DNA of 64,000 nucleotides from VXNE01 sp963668365 (GTDB lineage: Bacteria > Pseudomonadota > Gammaproteobacteria > Pseudomonadales > Azotimanducaceae), in the NCBI GenBank assembly GCA_963668365.1, contig OY764266.1:310001-374000 (forward strand), read 5' to 3'. Position 1 is the stretch's first letter, and each line of letters starts with the position of its first letter. Of this stretch, positions 35,551-44,124 are shown piece by piece. Both the position numbers and the translations under genes were made by a program. A model generated the notes under the pieces. It did no database searches, was not told the origin of the DNA, and saw only the letters and a program-made list of their open reading frames with translations.

Positions 35551-36750
35551 CTATCCGATCGAGCCCGCTTCCCGCAGCGCGGAGATTTCCGTCTCGTCGA
35601 GGCCGAGTTCGTCGCCAAGCACCGACGCCGTGTGCTCCCCGAGGAGCGGAGCGGCGCGCAGGGGCACATCGGAATTCGACATGATGGGCGCGAAACCGAG
35701 CAACGGCACTTCGCCATGCATCGGGTGATCGACCCGCTTCACGAAGTCGCGTTCGAGCAAGTGGCGATCATGGTGCAACTCGCCGGTGTCGAGGCACGCG
35801 GCGCAGGGAATCCCCGCCGGCCCGAGGGTTTCCATGACTTCATATTTCGTATGCTCCCGCGTCCATGCCGCGAATTCCTCGTACAGCGCCTCGCCGTTCG
35901 CCCTGCGCAGGCGATTGCTCTCGAAACGCGGATCGACCAGCAGATCAGGACGATCGCTGGCGGCACAGAGCGCGTCCCAATGCTCCGCCGTGACGGGCAT
36001 GATGTAGACCCAGTCATTGGTTCCGAAGGGCTTGCAGGGATAGAGGTCGACCGGCGGCCATCCGCCGGAACGGCCTCGGCGCTCGCTGGCCGTCCGCCCC
36101 CACGCGCCACCCAGGGCAATGCGGGTCCGCATGAAGTAGGTCATGGCTTCCTGCATCGAGATCTCGATCCGCTGGCCTTCGCCGGTGCGCAGCCGCTGCA
36201 CGTAGGCCGCGAGAATCGCCATTGCCATCTGCACGCCCGTGCCGGAGTCGCCCGTGGTCGGACCTGGGATCAACGGCGGGCCGTCGTGCTCGCCGGTCAC
36301 TGAGAACGCGCCCGCCGCAGCCTGCGCGACCATGTCGTAGCACTTGTAGTCCGCGTACGGTCCGGTTGTGCCGAATCCCTTGATGCACGCATAGATCAGA
36401 GGCGGATGGACAGCCTTCAGCGTCTCGTATTCGAGGTCGAGACGCTCCATCACGCCCGGACCGTAGTTCTCGACAAATACGTCGAACCTGGGCAGCAGGC
36501 GCAACAGGAGGTCGCGTCCTTCGGCAGCGCGGAGATTGATTGTGACGCTGCGCTTGTTCGCGTTCCAGTTGCAGAAATACGCCGAGTACGTCTTGTTCGG
36601 ACTGCGCCCCACCGCGCGTCCGGGGTCTCCGTGATTCGGCGCTTCCACTTTCACCACATCCGCGCCAAGCCAGGCGAGGGCCTGGGTGCAGGAAGTCCCG
36701 GCTTCGTACTGCGTCAGGTCAAGGATTCGCAATCCATCGAGTGCGGGCAT
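35551..36750 (-). CDS. CaiB/BaiF family CoA-transferase
   Basis: The 399-residue product has the full family layout: MPALDGLRILDLTQYEAGTS, VKVEAPNHGDPGR, NWNANKRSVTINLR, VENYGPGVMERL, and GPTTGDSGTGVQMAMAILAA with the catalytic Asp. These features are closest to the formyl-CoA transferase/succinate-dependent branch, but the acid substrate cannot be assigned. It is preceded on the same strand, 32 bases away, by the PQQ-type propeller gene. On its 3' side a 248-base gap, richer in A and T, separates it from the permease. Confidence 0.9.
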   Translation of the reverse strand: MPALDGLRILDLTQYEAGTSCTQALAWLGADVVKVEAPNHGDPGRAVGRSPNKTYSAYFCNWNANKRSVTINLRAAEGRDLLLRLLPRFDVFVENYGPGVMERLDLEYETLKAVHPPLIYACIKGFGTTGPYADYKCYDMVAQAAAGAFSVTGEHDGPPLIPGPTTGDSGTGVQMAMAILAAYVQRLRTGEGQRIEISMQEAMTYFMRTRIALGGAWGRTASERRGRSGGWPPVDLYPCKPFGTNDWVYIMPVTAEHWDALCAASDRPDLLVDPRFESNRLRRANGEALYEEFAAWTREHTKYEVMETLGPAGIPCAACLDTGELHHDRHLLERDFVKRVDHPMHGEVPLLGFAPIMSNSDVPLRAAPLLGEHTASVLGDELGLDETEISALREAGSIG

Positions 36751-36782
36751 ATCGAGGCCTTGGAGATTTCGGTCGGGACAAT

Positions 36783-38396
36783 CTACTCCGACGACGCCCT
36801 TTGTGCATCCGCCACCGAACCCGGCAAGCGAAACGCGAGCAAGGCGTTGCCGCCAGCCTGGCCGTGTTGTCCGTACCCGCTCTGAATCAGGAGCATGTCG
36901 CCCGCGACCATCGGGCCGTGAATATCGATGGAACCTCCCCCCGCGGTCTCCCCGTTGACGCCGTCAAACTTGCGCCAGGTGTCGTACGACCAGACGACGT
37001 CGCCAGTCCGCGCATCGTGGGCCGAGACCATGCCGTCGAGACCGCCGGCGAAGACAAGATCCGGTGTCGCGACGATGGCGGCGGAGATTCCCGGGTCGCA
37101 ACCCTCGCGAGCCGCGCATCGATCAGGGTTGATCGCGGACCACCGCACAACGCCGGTCTGCAGATCCAGGGCATGCAGTCCGGGCATCGACTTCTCGCCT
37201 GCGGCAGGACCCACCGGCCTGTCGCTGATGGGCACGTACAGGAGTCCCAGGGATTCATTCGCGGCCATGCCCCAGTGCACGCCGCCCAACCATCCGCCGC
37301 GTCCGAGTTGCCGGGCCCACAGGCGTTCGCCGGAATCTGGCTTCATGGCGTAGACGCCACCCGATTTCTGCCCGGCGAGCAGGATCTGCCCGCCGCCCGG
37401 CGCGCGCGCGAGGATGGGTGGCGCACCGAAGTCGTAGTCGGGGCCGGCTTCCTCCGGACAACTCGGATGGCCGGGTATGAGGCATGCCATGTTGAAGGTG
37501 TCGTTCGCCGTGAATTGCTCCGTCCACACGATCTCGCCGTCTTCGCTGCGCACGGCCATGATCGCGTCGCTCGTAGGCGTCGCGGGCGCCGTGTAGTTCT
37601 CTCCGGTGCCGACATAGAGGAGACCCGTCTGGGCGTCGATGGCCGGCGCCGACCAGATCGGCGTACCCGATGGTCCCCACTCCTTGACCACAAGGTAGTG
37701 GCGACCGGTCACCTCCGGCGCCTCGGCGATCGTATGCGTGCGCCAGAGCATGGACCCGCTGGCGGCGTCGAGCGCCACGAGGGAGCCGCGAAACGTACAG
37801 CATTCGTACATTGCATCCATCGCGACGGCGAGTTCGTATGAGGACACCGGCGCGTATACCCGTCCCGCGTGGTACAGGGGCGTGCCCGTGACGATGGCAT
37901 GCGGATGGTCCCTGACCTCCGTCACCCAGAGCTGGTCGCCGGTGACGGCATCGGCGGCTATCACCCAGCCGTCGCCGGTGCCGAAAACAAGCCGCGCTTC
38001 GCCTCGCACTTCCGCATGAATGACAGCGGTCCGGATGGCGTTTCTGAATTCTCGTTTCCACCGCACGCACCCCGAATCCCGTTCCAGGGCGAAAAGACTC
38101 CCCGCCGGGGTGCCGATGAAGACGGTGTTTTCCGTCATCAGGGGGTAAGAGTGAGGCGACATCCCCCCATCCAGCGCGAATGCCCAGGCGAGTTCGAGCG
38201 TCTCGACATTGCCGCGATCGATGTCCGTCGCGGCCTGGAAGCGAAGGTTGCGCTCGCCGAAGCCCCATCCAGACCGCGCGAAGCGCTCTACGCCGGGGGC
38301 GGCTTCGCATTCGGCAGACACACTCACCGCTGACATCAGGAACGAGCCCAGCAGCCCGAGAGTCACCAGCCGCACGCCTGAAGAAAGGGTAAGCAC
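36783..38396 (-). CDS. exported PQQ-type beta-propeller (quinoprotein-like)
   Basis: A 537-residue periplasmic protein. The signal peptide is LVTLGLLGSFLMSAVSVSAE; the rest is a WD-like eight-bladed propeller of the quinoprotein dehydrogenase superfamily, with blade ends such as NVETLELAWAFALDGG, VTGDQLWVTEVRD, ASGSMLWRTHTI, EDGEIVWTEQF and RTGDVVWSYDTW. Quinoprotein alcohol dehydrogenases of this fold use PQQ and calcium, but no cytochrome c domain is fused and no pqq genes are adjacent. It could be a polyvinyl-alcohol or alcohol dehydrogenase-like enzyme or a non-catalytic propeller. Confidence 0.82.
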   Translation of the reverse strand: MLTLSSGVRLVTLGLLGSFLMSAVSVSAECEAAPGVERFARSGWGFGERNLRFQAATDIDRGNVETLELAWAFALDGGMSPHSYPLMTENTVFIGTPAGSLFALERDSGCVRWKREFRNAIRTAVIHAEVRGEARLVFGTGDGWVIAADAVTGDQLWVTEVRDHPHAIVTGTPLYHAGRVYAPVSSYELAVAMDAMYECCTFRGSLVALDAASGSMLWRTHTIAEAPEVTGRHYLVVKEWGPSGTPIWSAPAIDAQTGLLYVGTGENYTAPATPTSDAIMAVRSEDGEIVWTEQFTANDTFNMACLIPGHPSCPEEAGPDYDFGAPPILARAPGGGQILLAGQKSGGVYAMKPDSGERLWARQLGRGGWLGGVHWGMAANESLGLLYVPISDRPVGPAAGEKSMPGLHALDLQTGVVRWSAINPDRCAAREGCDPGISAAIVATPDLVFAGGLDGMVSAHDARTGDVVWSYDTWRKFDGVNGETAGGGSIDIHGPMVAGDMLLIQSGYGQHGQAGGNALLAFRLPGSVADAQRASSE

Positions 38397-38397
38397 G

Positions 38398-39273
38398 CTA
38401 GTCGATGATCTTGTTGATTCCGTACTCGACGATGCCGCGGGCGCCCGCGGCCTTGAGCTTGGGGATCAGCGTCCGCACCACGGATTCCTCGATGATCGTA
38501 TGCACTGCGATCCACTCGTCGTCGGAGAGCGCCGACACGGTGGGTTTCTTCAGCGCCGGCAGCAGCGAGAGGATCGCATCGAGGTCGCCGCGCCTGGCAT
38601 TCATCATGAGGCCCACCTTGCCTTCCGCGGCAAGGCAGGAACCCAGCATCAGTGCGATGTTCTCCAGTTTGCGCGATTTCTCGGGGTCAGCCATCGCATC
38701 GTGATTGGCGATGATGCGGGGCGTGCTCTGCAGGATCTCGTCGACGATGCGCAGGTTGTTGGCCCTGATCGAACTGCCGGTCTCGGTGAGTTCGACGATC
38801 GCGTCCACGAGTCGCGGCGGCTTCGCCTCCGTCGCCCCCCAGGAAAACTCTACCTGGGCATGCACACCGTGGCGCTTGAGATATGTCCGCGTAACGTTGA
38901 CGATCTCGGTCGCGATGCGCTTGCCCTTGAGATCCTTGACGCTTCGGACCGGCGCATCGTTCGGCACGCACAGCACCCAGCGCGCCGGCCGCCGGCTGAC
39001 CTTGGAGAAGATCAGCTCGCAGACCTCGTGCACGTCGGCGCCCGTCTCCATCACCCAATCGTGACCCGTGATCCCCGCGTCGAGAACGCCCTGTTCGACG
39101 TAGCGCGCCATCTCCTGGGCCCGCACCATCAGGCACTCGATCTCGTCGTCGTCGATCTCGGGGAAGTAGGAACGGCTCGATGACGTGATCCGATAGCCAG
39201 CGCGCTGGAAGAGATCGACTGTCGCCTCGTTCAGACTGCCCGCCGGGATGCCCAGCTTCAGCAACGTGCTCAT
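38398..39273 (-). CDS. hisG: ATP phosphoribosyltransferase, long form
   Basis: HisG condenses ATP and PRPP in the first step of histidine synthesis. The 291-residue protein is the long form: catalytic domains with LKLGIPAGSLNEATVDLFQR and AGITGHDWVMETGADV, and a regulatory C-terminal ACT-like domain (GLMMNARRGDLDAILSLLPA) that binds histidine. A PRPP-loop-type sequence ELTETGSSIRANNL is present. The long form needs no HisZ. It overlaps hisI by four bases, so histidine biosynthesis genes are split from the main cluster here. Confidence 0.94.
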   Translation of the reverse strand: MSTLLKLGIPAGSLNEATVDLFQRAGYRITSSSRSYFPEIDDDEIECLMVRAQEMARYVEQGVLDAGITGHDWVMETGADVHEVCELIFSKVSRRPARWVLCVPNDAPVRSVKDLKGKRIATEIVNVTRTYLKRHGVHAQVEFSWGATEAKPPRLVDAIVELTETGSSIRANNLRIVDEILQSTPRIIANHDAMADPEKSRKLENIALMLGSCLAAEGKVGLMMNARRGDLDAILSLLPALKKPTVSALSDDEWIAVHTIIEESVVRTLIPKLKAAGARGIVEYGINKIID

Positions 39274-39659
39274 CGCTTGTACACCTCGGCCGGATCGAAA
39301 ATCCGTTCAGCCACGACTCTGCTCTTCCCGGAGTCGAGTTCGATCTCGCGGAAGAAACAACTCTCATAGCCTTCGTGGCAGGCGGCGCCTCCGACCTGAT
39401 CGACCTTGACCAGCAGCGTGTCGGCATCGCAGTCGTAATACACCCGCTTCACGTGTTGCACGTGGCCGCTTTCCTCTCCCTTGCGCCAGAGCCGGCCGCG
39501 GCTGCGGCTGTGGTAGCAGACGCGGCGCGTGCGCAAGGTTTCCGCGTAGGCCTCGGCGTTCATGTAGGCAAGCATCAGCACCTTGCCGCTCTGGGCATCC
39601 TGCGCGATCGCGGGAACCAGCGGCGATTTTTCGAAATCCGGACCGTCCATCCGAACCAC
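39270..39659 (-). CDS. hisI: phosphoribosyl-AMP cyclohydrolase
   Basis: HisI opens the purine ring of PR-AMP, the third step of histidine synthesis. The 129-residue monofunctional protein has VLMLAYMNAEAYAETLRT, the metal-binding DCDADTLLVKVDQ and CHEGYESCFF segments. The usual fusion partner HisE is not attached and is not next to it. Only 86 bases separate its start from the AT-richer DNA to the right, where the accessory zone begins. Confidence 0.95.
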   Translation of the reverse strand: MVRMDGPDFEKSPLVPAIAQDAQSGKVLMLAYMNAEAYAETLRTRRVCYHSRSRGRLWRKGEESGHVQHVKRVYYDCDADTLLVKVDQVGGAACHEGYESCFFREIELDSGKSRVVAERIFDPAEVYKR

Positions 39660-39745
39660 CTCGGGAAACCGAAGGCGCGAATGCTATCCGCACCGGCGAG
39701 TCGCTGTCGAATGCGTGTATTGTTGCTCGCGATCAGCTACCTCCA

Positions 39746-40396
39746 TTGCGGTTCAAATTCGTTAGTCCGCAGACTATTCTCCCGTCAAGTGCGCTTTTCT
39801 TGAAGCAAGTCATTGTAATCGCCGTAGAGGGCATCCAAGGCTTCATCACCTTGGCACGAGAAGAATTGGGGATCAAAGACGAAGTGGGTTTGTCCGAAGT
39901 TCTCGTTGAACTCTCAAAGCAAGTGCATCCATTGGTTCTCGGTCAAGTAATTCGAGCCCGCAGCCAGATTCAGATGCTCGCTCGGCGCCTAATCGTGAAT
40001 CAAGTGACTGAAGCGGAAAAGGTAAAACAGGTCGTCAGCTTCTTGACATCAGAATCGGGAAGTCACGATTACACGATCAGTCGGCGAGAGGGGCGTGATC
40101 TGGGTCTTCACATCGAATCACCAGATGATGGACTATATTCGCGTATCAAGGCCCTATATGACGACTTCCGGAGCGAGCTCTGCCTCAATCAGGCCTTTGA
40201 TAGTGAGGCGTATTTGGGTCAAGATCAATCAAAGGACTATCAGGTGAAGCGAGTTCTAGTCGAGAGTCTCGATGGGGGTTCGGACTACTTTCAGAGTGAA
40301 GGGACTCTGTCACGGGTCAACGTCAATACGCCGGCTGGACCCCAACCTGGTATCAACGACGCCCGAAAATTCGAAGGGTGGAGGAGGCTGCAATGA
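39746..40396 (+). pseudogene. 5'-truncated SDH_sah-like (serine dehydrogenase proteinase/ClpP-fold) protein
   Basis: The frame carries 216 codons from a doubtful TTG. From about residue 60 it reads like the C-terminal half of the SDH_sah/ClpP-fold family: VHPLVLGQVIRARSQIQMLA, then SGSHDYTISRREGRDLGLHI and a helical end LYSRIKALYDDFRSEL. The N-terminal half with the catalytic Ser and oxyanion loop is missing. The DNA is visibly richer in A and T than its neighbours (for example AAGCAAGTCATTGTAATC), which suggests transfer. The stop overlaps the ATG of a 56-codon frame in an ATGA arrangement. Confidence 0.5.
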
Positions 40397-40563
40397 AGAC
40401 TCGCCGTCCCCAAACTGACGCCAGCCACATCGTTCGATCAACGTCCGGTGCTTCACAAGGGATCGCCTTCACGTCCGCGAAGAGCGATAGCCGTTCGAAC
40501 ATCACGAAAAACCGAACGGTCGTAATCCAGACCCGAACGAAGGTCAACAAACCGGCAACATAG
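40393..40563 (+). CDS. small uncharacterised protein, coupled to the SDH_sah-like frame
   Basis: A 56-residue basic, Ser/Thr-rich protein (MKTRRPQTDASHIVRSTSGA). It is supported by a GAGGAGG ribosome site five bases before ATG 40393 and by an ATGA overlap with the preceding stop, a sign of translational coupling. No family is recognised and it has no membrane segment. If the upstream gene is dead, this may be a passenger left by the same transfer. Confidence 0.4.
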   Translation: MKTRRPQTDASHIVRSTSGASQGIAFTSAKSDSRSNITKNRTVVIQTRTKVNKPAT

Positions 40564-40629
40564 GCAAGTTTCTCTTTTTTCGTCGAGTCAATGAGCCCCT
40601 AGACTGAGTCGGATCCGATTCCCCGAACT

Positions 40630-40927
40630 CGGCTCGACCACCCGACTTCGTGCATCCGCGAACACACCCCCCTATACGGCCTAGCTACGCGGCGAGACGT
40701 TCCCGCAGTTCTCGGTATTCCGCTGGGGCGCGCTTTACTGCTCGCGCCCGCGACTCGGCTTCCCACCTAGGCCGAAGGTCTTGCTCGGACGCATCGAGTG
40801 TTTCCGACGCCACCAGCAGCCGATGGGCGTCGAGTTCCGACCGCGATTCCGCCCCGTCGGCAAGGGCCGGAACGATCAGCAATGGAACCATTCCAAGGGC
40901 TCGATTCAACGACCTTGGTACCGCCAT
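40630..40927 (-). pseudogene. decayed partial copy of the secreted SUMF1-domain gene
   Basis: From ATG 40927, with a GGAGGAG ribosome site, an 80-codon frame begins MAVPRSLNRALGMVPLLIVP and ends at 40685. The signal peptide matches that of the intact SUMF1 gene at 43001-43939 (KALNRIVATVPLLIAPVLAG). At DNA level the plus strand reads CGATCAGCAAtGGAACC here and CGATCAGCAAcGGAACC there. Past the stop, in another frame, GTGCATCCGCGAACACaCCC at about 40650 matches the codons for GVFADAL in the intact gene. The copy thus covers only the first 95 codons or so, frameshifted, with no SUMF1 domain. The rest of the 550-base gap up to the ABC gene shows nothing else. Confidence 0.6.
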
Positions 40928-41114
40928 TCCGACTCCTCCTCCGGCGGCGAACCCCCAACGACTATGCAAAAAGTCGCCGCTGAAATTTATCCACAGGTTG
41001 TTCCACGGTCTCGCCGAGAACCCCGGCCTGCGGGCGTCCGTCTTTTCCCGCGTCGCCATTGAAAACAAATGGGCAACCCGGTAGTGTCCCGCGCCCCCCG
41101 AGAATTCCGAAACA

Positions 41115-42959
41115 ATGAGCCAGGATTACCGGCCCCAGGGAAAAGGCGCCTGGCTGGCCCTGCGTGACATCGTCCTCATCGTACCGCGCATCTTTCGGTA
41201 CCTGTGGGAGGTCGCGCCGGGATTATTGTCGATCCAATGCCTGCTGATGTTCGTCACCGCTGTGATTCCCGCGGCTATCGTCTGGATGACCAAGGTCATC
41301 ATCGACACGGTGGTAAGCGCCGCCGGTCATGAGATGGCGTGGACGGCCGTATTCGTTCCAGTGGCGGTGATATTTGCATTGTGGATTCTGCAAGCGCTAT
41401 GCGATGCGGTAGCGGGGTTCACCAACCATATCTTCAGCGAGAAGATCTGGTACTCCGCCTATCAGCGCATCCTCGACAAGGCTGGCGCCCTGGATGTCGC
41501 CTTCTACGAGACTCCGGGCTTTTACGATCAACTCCACCACGCGGACCAACAGCTTCACCGGATGTCGGCGATCTGCCACGCGTCGGTGGGTCTCATTCAG
41601 CAGTCATTTTCGATGCTGGCCATGGTCAGCCTGTTGCTGGTCCTGCATCCCCTGGCGATTGTGGTGCTGATCGGAACGGCCCTGCCTCGCATCTTCATGG
41701 AAGGCCACACCGCCCGGAAGCGATTCGACCTGGAAACCGAACTCATCCGCAACGACCGCCTCGTCGATTACATGAAGCGCTTGCTGACGGCTCGCGACAG
41801 CGTCAAGGAAGTCCGCACCTTCCGACTGAGGGACCTGTTCGTTTCCCGGTTTGAACGCTATCGCGACATCTACATCACCAAGCTGCGGCAGCTTCTGCTC
41901 CACTTCCTCCGATTCAACATGGCTCTCAACCTGCTTTCCCTCGCAGGCGTTGCATCAGTCTGGGCCTACGCCGTGTTCCAGGCGGTGTTGGCGCGCATTA
42001 CCATCGGCGATCTCGCGCTGGTGTTCCAGGCCGCCCAAAACAGCCGGACGAGTCTCGCGGCACTGATTTCCTCGGGGGGCCAGGTGTACGAGAACGCCCT
42101 GTTCGCAACCCGCTTCTTCGACCTCATGGATCTCGATCCGCAATCCATAGAGGGCGCCCTCTCGCCGCCGAGAACGCAAACGCCCGCGAGGCTACCCCGG
42201 ACCATGGAGCGGGGAATCGAGTTTCGCGATGTCTCGTTCAAATACCCGGCATCAGATGCCCGAATCCTTGAAAGGGTCTCGTTCACGATTCCCGCCGGAA
42301 AGAAAGTCGCGATAGTTGGCGAGAACGGAGCCGGCAAGACGACCCTGGTCAAACTGCTGTCGAGGCTGTACGACCCGACCGAGGGGAGTGTCCTGCTAGA
42401 CGGTCGCGACCTGCGAGACTACGACCTCGAGGACTATCGTCGGAACGTCAGCGTCGTATACCAGGACTTCTTCCGGTACGACATGTCCGCTGCGGACAAC
42501 ATCGGCCTGGGCCAGGTCGATGCCATCGACGAGCGATCGCTCGTCGAGAGCGCCGCGAAGAAGTCCGGCGCCCATGACATCATTCATCGGCTGCCCAACA
42601 GCTACGAGACCATTCTCGGCAAGACCTTCGACGAAGGCGTCGACCTCTCCGGAGGCGAGTGGCAACACCTCGCGATCGCCCGCGCCTTCATGAGTGACGC
42701 GCAGCTTCTCATTCTCGATGAGCCCACCGCGGCAGTGGACGCTTTCCGGGAGCACAGGCTCTACGAGCAATTCGCGCAAACCGCCCGGAACAAGACCGTG
42801 GTGTTCATCTCTCACCGTTTCTCGACGGTGCGCATGGCGGACATCATCGTGGTAATCGATGACGGCAAAGCCATCGAGGTAGGCAGCCACGACGAGCTTC
42901 TGGCCCGTGACGGCAAGTACGCGGCAATGTTCTCGACCCAGGCGGCGCGATACCGGTAA
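41115..42959 (+). CDS. ABC exporter, fused permease and ATPase
   Basis: The 614-residue half-transporter has membrane helices in the first 330 residues and a nucleotide-binding domain with Walker A GENGAGKTTLVKLLS near residue 402, signature LSGGEWQHLAIARA near 511, Walker B LLILDEPTAAVD and switch His in FISHRFSTV. The LSGGEWQ variant is typical of exporters found with bacteriocin, lasso and lanthipeptide loci, but no precursor peptide or maturation enzyme was seen nearby. It is flanked by the decayed and the intact SUMF1 genes on the opposite strand. Confidence 0.9.
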   Translation: MSQDYRPQGKGAWLALRDIVLIVPRIFRYLWEVAPGLLSIQCLLMFVTAVIPAAIVWMTKVIIDTVVSAAGHEMAWTAVFVPVAVIFALWILQALCDAVAGFTNHIFSEKIWYSAYQRILDKAGALDVAFYETPGFYDQLHHADQQLHRMSAICHASVGLIQQSFSMLAMVSLLLVLHPLAIVVLIGTALPRIFMEGHTARKRFDLETELIRNDRLVDYMKRLLTARDSVKEVRTFRLRDLFVSRFERYRDIYITKLRQLLLHFLRFNMALNLLSLAGVASVWAYAVFQAVLARITIGDLALVFQAAQNSRTSLAALISSGGQVYENALFATRFFDLMDLDPQSIEGALSPPRTQTPARLPRTMERGIEFRDVSFKYPASDARILERVSFTIPAGKKVAIVGENGAGKTTLVKLLSRLYDPTEGSVLLDGRDLRDYDLEDYRRNVSVVYQDFFRYDMSAADNIGLGQVDAIDERSLVESAAKKSGAHDIIHRLPNSYETILGKTFDEGVDLSGGEWQHLAIARAFMSDAQLLILDEPTAAVDAFREHRLYEQFAQTARNKTVVFISHRFSTVRMADIIVVIDDGKAIEVGSHDELLARDGKYAAMFSTQAARYR

Positions 42960-43000
42960 CCCGGTCGTGGTCCCTCGGGCATGCCGGTACTTGAATCGAC

Positions 43001-43939
43001 TCAGGGGCCAAGCGTCCGGGCCACGCGGAACCCGAGATAGCTGCTACGGTAGCCCGTGGTGCTCCCACCCCGGTATGCGGAACGAAGAACCCTCGGCGGC
43101 GCGCCCCAGGAGCCGCCGCGCGAGACGCGCAAAACGCATTCACCCTGAAGCCACGCGCTCCCGTCCGAAGGCGCTCCTGCGTAGCTGTCGTTCCAACAGT
43201 CCTCGACCCATTCGAATACGTTGCCGTGCATGTCGTGCAGGCCCCACGCGTTAGGCACGAAAGAACCCACCTGCGCCGTGGCGCGGCCGCCCCAACGGCT
43301 TCCGCAACCGGCACAGTTCGCCTGGTCTGTTCCAATCTCGTCACCCCAGCTGTACTCCACAGCAGAGCCCGCCCGCGCCGCATATTCCCACTCCGCCTCG
43401 CTCGGCAGCCGATACTCTGCCCCCGTCTGGGACGACAGCCACGCAACGTATTCCATGGCATCGTCCCAGGACACGTTGATCACCGGCCGCCGGCCACGGC
43501 CCCACGACTCGTCGGCCACCTTGTCCGGATACGTGAACCGGTCGTAGTCCTCGAACGTCACCTCGTACACGGACAGGGCGAACGCTTCGGGAATCATCAC
43601 ATCGTGGACCGGCTCCTCGTTATACCGGCAGTCCGGTTCCGCCTCGCAGCCCATGCGGAACCGCCCCGCCGGGACCACCACCATCGCGGGACCCTGGCCG
43701 CCCGACCTCAGTGCATCCGCGAACACGCCCTGCATGCCGCCGTCTGGCTCGGCGACCAATTCACCGCAATGCGCGGCGGCCGCAACTCCCTTCCATTCGC
43801 CCTGGGGGGCGTCCGTCATCGCGTCCGGGATTGCGCCTCGCTCGGTCGACAGCTCCGACCCACCGGCAAGGACAGGCGCGATCAGCAACGGAACCGTTGC
43901 AACAATTCGGTTCAACGCCTTCGGCATCCGTCTTTCCAC
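43001..43939 (-). CDS. secreted SUMF1 (FGE-like) domain protein
   Basis: The 312-residue product starts with a signal peptide (IVATVPLLIAPVLAGGSE) and, from about residue 80, a SUMF1 domain: MVVVPAGRFRMGCEAEPDC, FALSVYEVTFEDYDRF, WLSSQTGAEYRLPSEAEWEY, GNVFEWVEDCW and RGGSWGAPPRVLRSAYRGG. The Cys pair of genuine formylglycine-generating enzymes after RGGS is absent. Such proteins include EgtB-like and PvdO-like enzymes and carbohydrate or surface-binding forms; the function is open. It converges on the ABC exporter and has a truncated paralogue 2 kb away. Confidence 0.85.
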   Translation of the reverse strand: MERRMPKALNRIVATVPLLIAPVLAGGSELSTERGAIPDAMTDAPQGEWKGVAAAAHCGELVAEPDGGMQGVFADALRSGGQGPAMVVVPAGRFRMGCEAEPDCRYNEEPVHDVMIPEAFALSVYEVTFEDYDRFTYPDKVADESWGRGRRPVINVSWDDAMEYVAWLSSQTGAEYRLPSEAEWEYAARAGSAVEYSWGDEIGTDQANCAGCGSRWGGRATAQVGSFVPNAWGLHDMHGNVFEWVEDCWNDSYAGAPSDGSAWLQGECVLRVSRGGSWGAPPRVLRSAYRGGSTTGYRSSYLGFRVARTLGP

Positions 43940-44124
43940 TCATCCCTGGCAGACCCCAATCACTATGACGCACGGACCCGCAGGACACCAGAGCCCCGGA
44001 ACCCAGGCCGCCCGCCACGCTGCGGCTGTGGCAGTATTACCGGGCTTCGGTGCGGCCGGCGGTGGGTGGTGCGACTCAGCGAAGGCTGCCCCGTAGTTTT
44101 GTGAACCGATAGCGAGTTACTTCA

